6,048 nucleotides of DNA from an uncultured Gemmatimonadales bacterium (lineage in GTDB: Bacteria; Gemmatimonadota; Gemmatimonadetes; Longimicrobiales; Gaopeijiaceae): the NCBI GenBank assembly GCA_937982605.1, contig CALJLC010000184.1, positions 1 through 6,048 of the forward strand. The letters run 5' to 3'. The position numbers and the translations under genes are program-made. The notes below the pieces were generated by a model. That model searched no databases, had not been told where the DNA came from, and saw only the letters and a list, made by a program, of their open reading frames with translations. This document shows, piece by piece, positions 5,339 through 6,048 of the stretch; the stretch's first letter is position 1, and each line of letters opens with the position of its first letter.

Positions 5339-5399
5339 CGGGCCGCGACCCTTGTCGGACGGGGTCTTTCGGCGCCCGGGAGCCGGAGCGCGGGAAGCG

Positions 5400-6048
5400 C
5401 TACCGGTAGGTCTCGAGGAAGCGCGCGCGGGAGGCGTGACGGAGCCGGACGAGCGCCTTCTCCTTGATCTGACGCACGCGCTCGCGCGTGATGCCGAGGA
5501 TCTCACCGATCTCCTCGAGCGTCATCGGCTCCTGCTCGTCCAGGCCGAAGTAGAGCCGGAGGATCTTCGCCTCGCGCTCCTTCAGCGTGGAGAGCGCCTC
5601 CTCGATCGTCGCCTTGAGCGCATGCTCGAAGGCCTCGTCCTCCGGCCCGGGCGAGTACTGGTCCGGGAGGTAGTCGAGGAGCCGGTTGTCCTCTCCCGGC
5701 GTCATCGGCGCGTCGAGCGAGAGGTGCGAGTGCGAGATGGCCAGCGTGCGCTCGATCTCCTCCTTGGAGACGTCGAGCTCCTCGGCGATCTCGTCGACGG
5801 TCGGCTCCCGGCCGAGCTCCTGGAGGAGCGTGGAGCTGCGGCGACCGATGCGGTACAGAGCGCCCGCGCGGTTGAGCGGCACGCGAACGATCCGGCTCTG
5901 CTCGGCCAGCGCCTGCAGGATCGCCTGCCGGATCCACCAGACCGCGTAGCTGATGAACTTGATGCCCTTCGTCTCGTCGAACTTATGGGCGGCGCGGATG
6001 AGACCGAGGTTCCCCTCGTTGATCAGATCCGAGAGCGGAACGCCCTGG
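5400..6048 (-). CDS. rpoD: RNA polymerase primary sigma factor (sigma-70, RpoD/SigA family), C-terminal 215 residues; 5' end off the right edge
   Basis: This protein directs RNA polymerase to housekeeping promoters. The frame is open to the window edge and ends in TAG at 5400. The visible part starts in region 2 (GVPLSDLINEGNLGLIRAAHKF, window residues 2-23) and continues through the -10 recognition helix (ISYAVWWIRQAILQALAEQS, 32-51). Region 3 (about 55-115) includes LGREPTVDEIAEELDVSKEE. Region 4 follows, with the -35-binding helix-turn-helix (MTLEEIGEILGITRERVRQI, 175-194). The wording resembles the short primary sigma of Bacteroidota (about 287 residues) more than E. coli RpoD. If so, roughly 70 residues are missing to the right. 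A group 2 paralogue cannot be excluded without the N-terminus, but the neighbourhood suits the main sigma factor. A GTG at 5882 is internal, not a start. Confidence 0.93.
   Translation of the reverse strand, partial: QGVPLSDLINEGNLGLIRAAHKFDETKGIKFISYAVWWIRQAILQALAEQSRIVRVPLNRAGALYRIGRRSSTLLQELGREPTVDEIAEELDVSKEEIERTLAISHSHLSLDAPMTPGEDNRLLDYLPDQYSPGPEDEAFEHALKATIEEALSTLKEREAKILRLYFGLDEQEPMTLEEIGEILGITRERVRQIKEKALVRLRHASRARFLETYR

Noticed and set aside
5347..5366. Stem GACCC/GGGTC as a terminator after the sigma gene
   Set aside because: It is only five base pairs with a ten-base loop and has no T run on the transcribed strand; its few T residues follow on the other strand, where no gene is read.
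5400..5882. A separate 160-residue gene starting at GTG 5882
   Set aside because: The frame continues upstream through classic sigma region 2 to the window edge, so this GTG is an internal valine codon.
1..6048. tRNA or rRNA genes, CRISPR arrays, insertion sequences, attachment sites
   Set aside because: No repeated spacer pattern, transposase, inverted terminal repeat or RNA gene was seen; nearly all the window is accounted for by the nine housekeeping genes.

Overview
This window is a block of bacterial housekeeping genes, all on the minus strand. Reading in the direction of transcription (right to left) the order is: primary-type sigma factor (5' end off the right edge), rplM, rpsI, rpsB, tsf, pyrH, frr, uppS, and the start of a probable cdsA (3' end off the left edge). 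The DNA is strongly GC-rich, with G or C at most third codon positions. That explains the many long open frames on the opposite strand, none of which looks like a gene.

The likely source is a GC-rich member of the FCB supergroup, with Gemmatimonadota the best guess. The sigma factor has the region 2/3 wording of the short Bacteroidota-style RpoD (WWIRQAILQALAEQSRIVR-PLN). The rplM-rpsI pair runs straight into rpsB-tsf, an order I associate with Bacteroidota/Chlorobiota/Gemmatimonadota. The base composition does not fit Bacteroidota itself. This is inference from sequence style; no database was searched.

Region by region: 5400-6048 holds the sigma factor. 5269-5399 is a 131-base gap with a good promoter candidate (TTGACG, 17 bases, TAGCTTTG), whose -10 part matches the Bacteroidota TAnnTTTG element. 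4421-5268 holds rplM and rpsI, 17 bases apart. An 83-base leader then precedes rpsB (3315-4337), whose S2 protein carries a charged C-terminal tail of over 100 residues. A 145-base, highly structured spacer with a terminator-like hairpin and competing helices separates rpsB from tsf (2561-3169). pyrH, frr, uppS and cdsA follow with gaps of 22-55 bases.

The genes link ribosome assembly (L13, S9, S2), elongation (EF-Ts), ribosome recycling (RRF), pyrimidine nucleotide supply (UMP kinase), and envelope lipid synthesis (undecaprenyl diphosphate synthase and CDP-diacylglycerol synthase). I see no mobile element, CRISPR array, RNA gene or defence system, and no convincing new biological system. The points most worth a second look are the rpsB-tsf spacer, the promoter before rplM, and the S2 tail.
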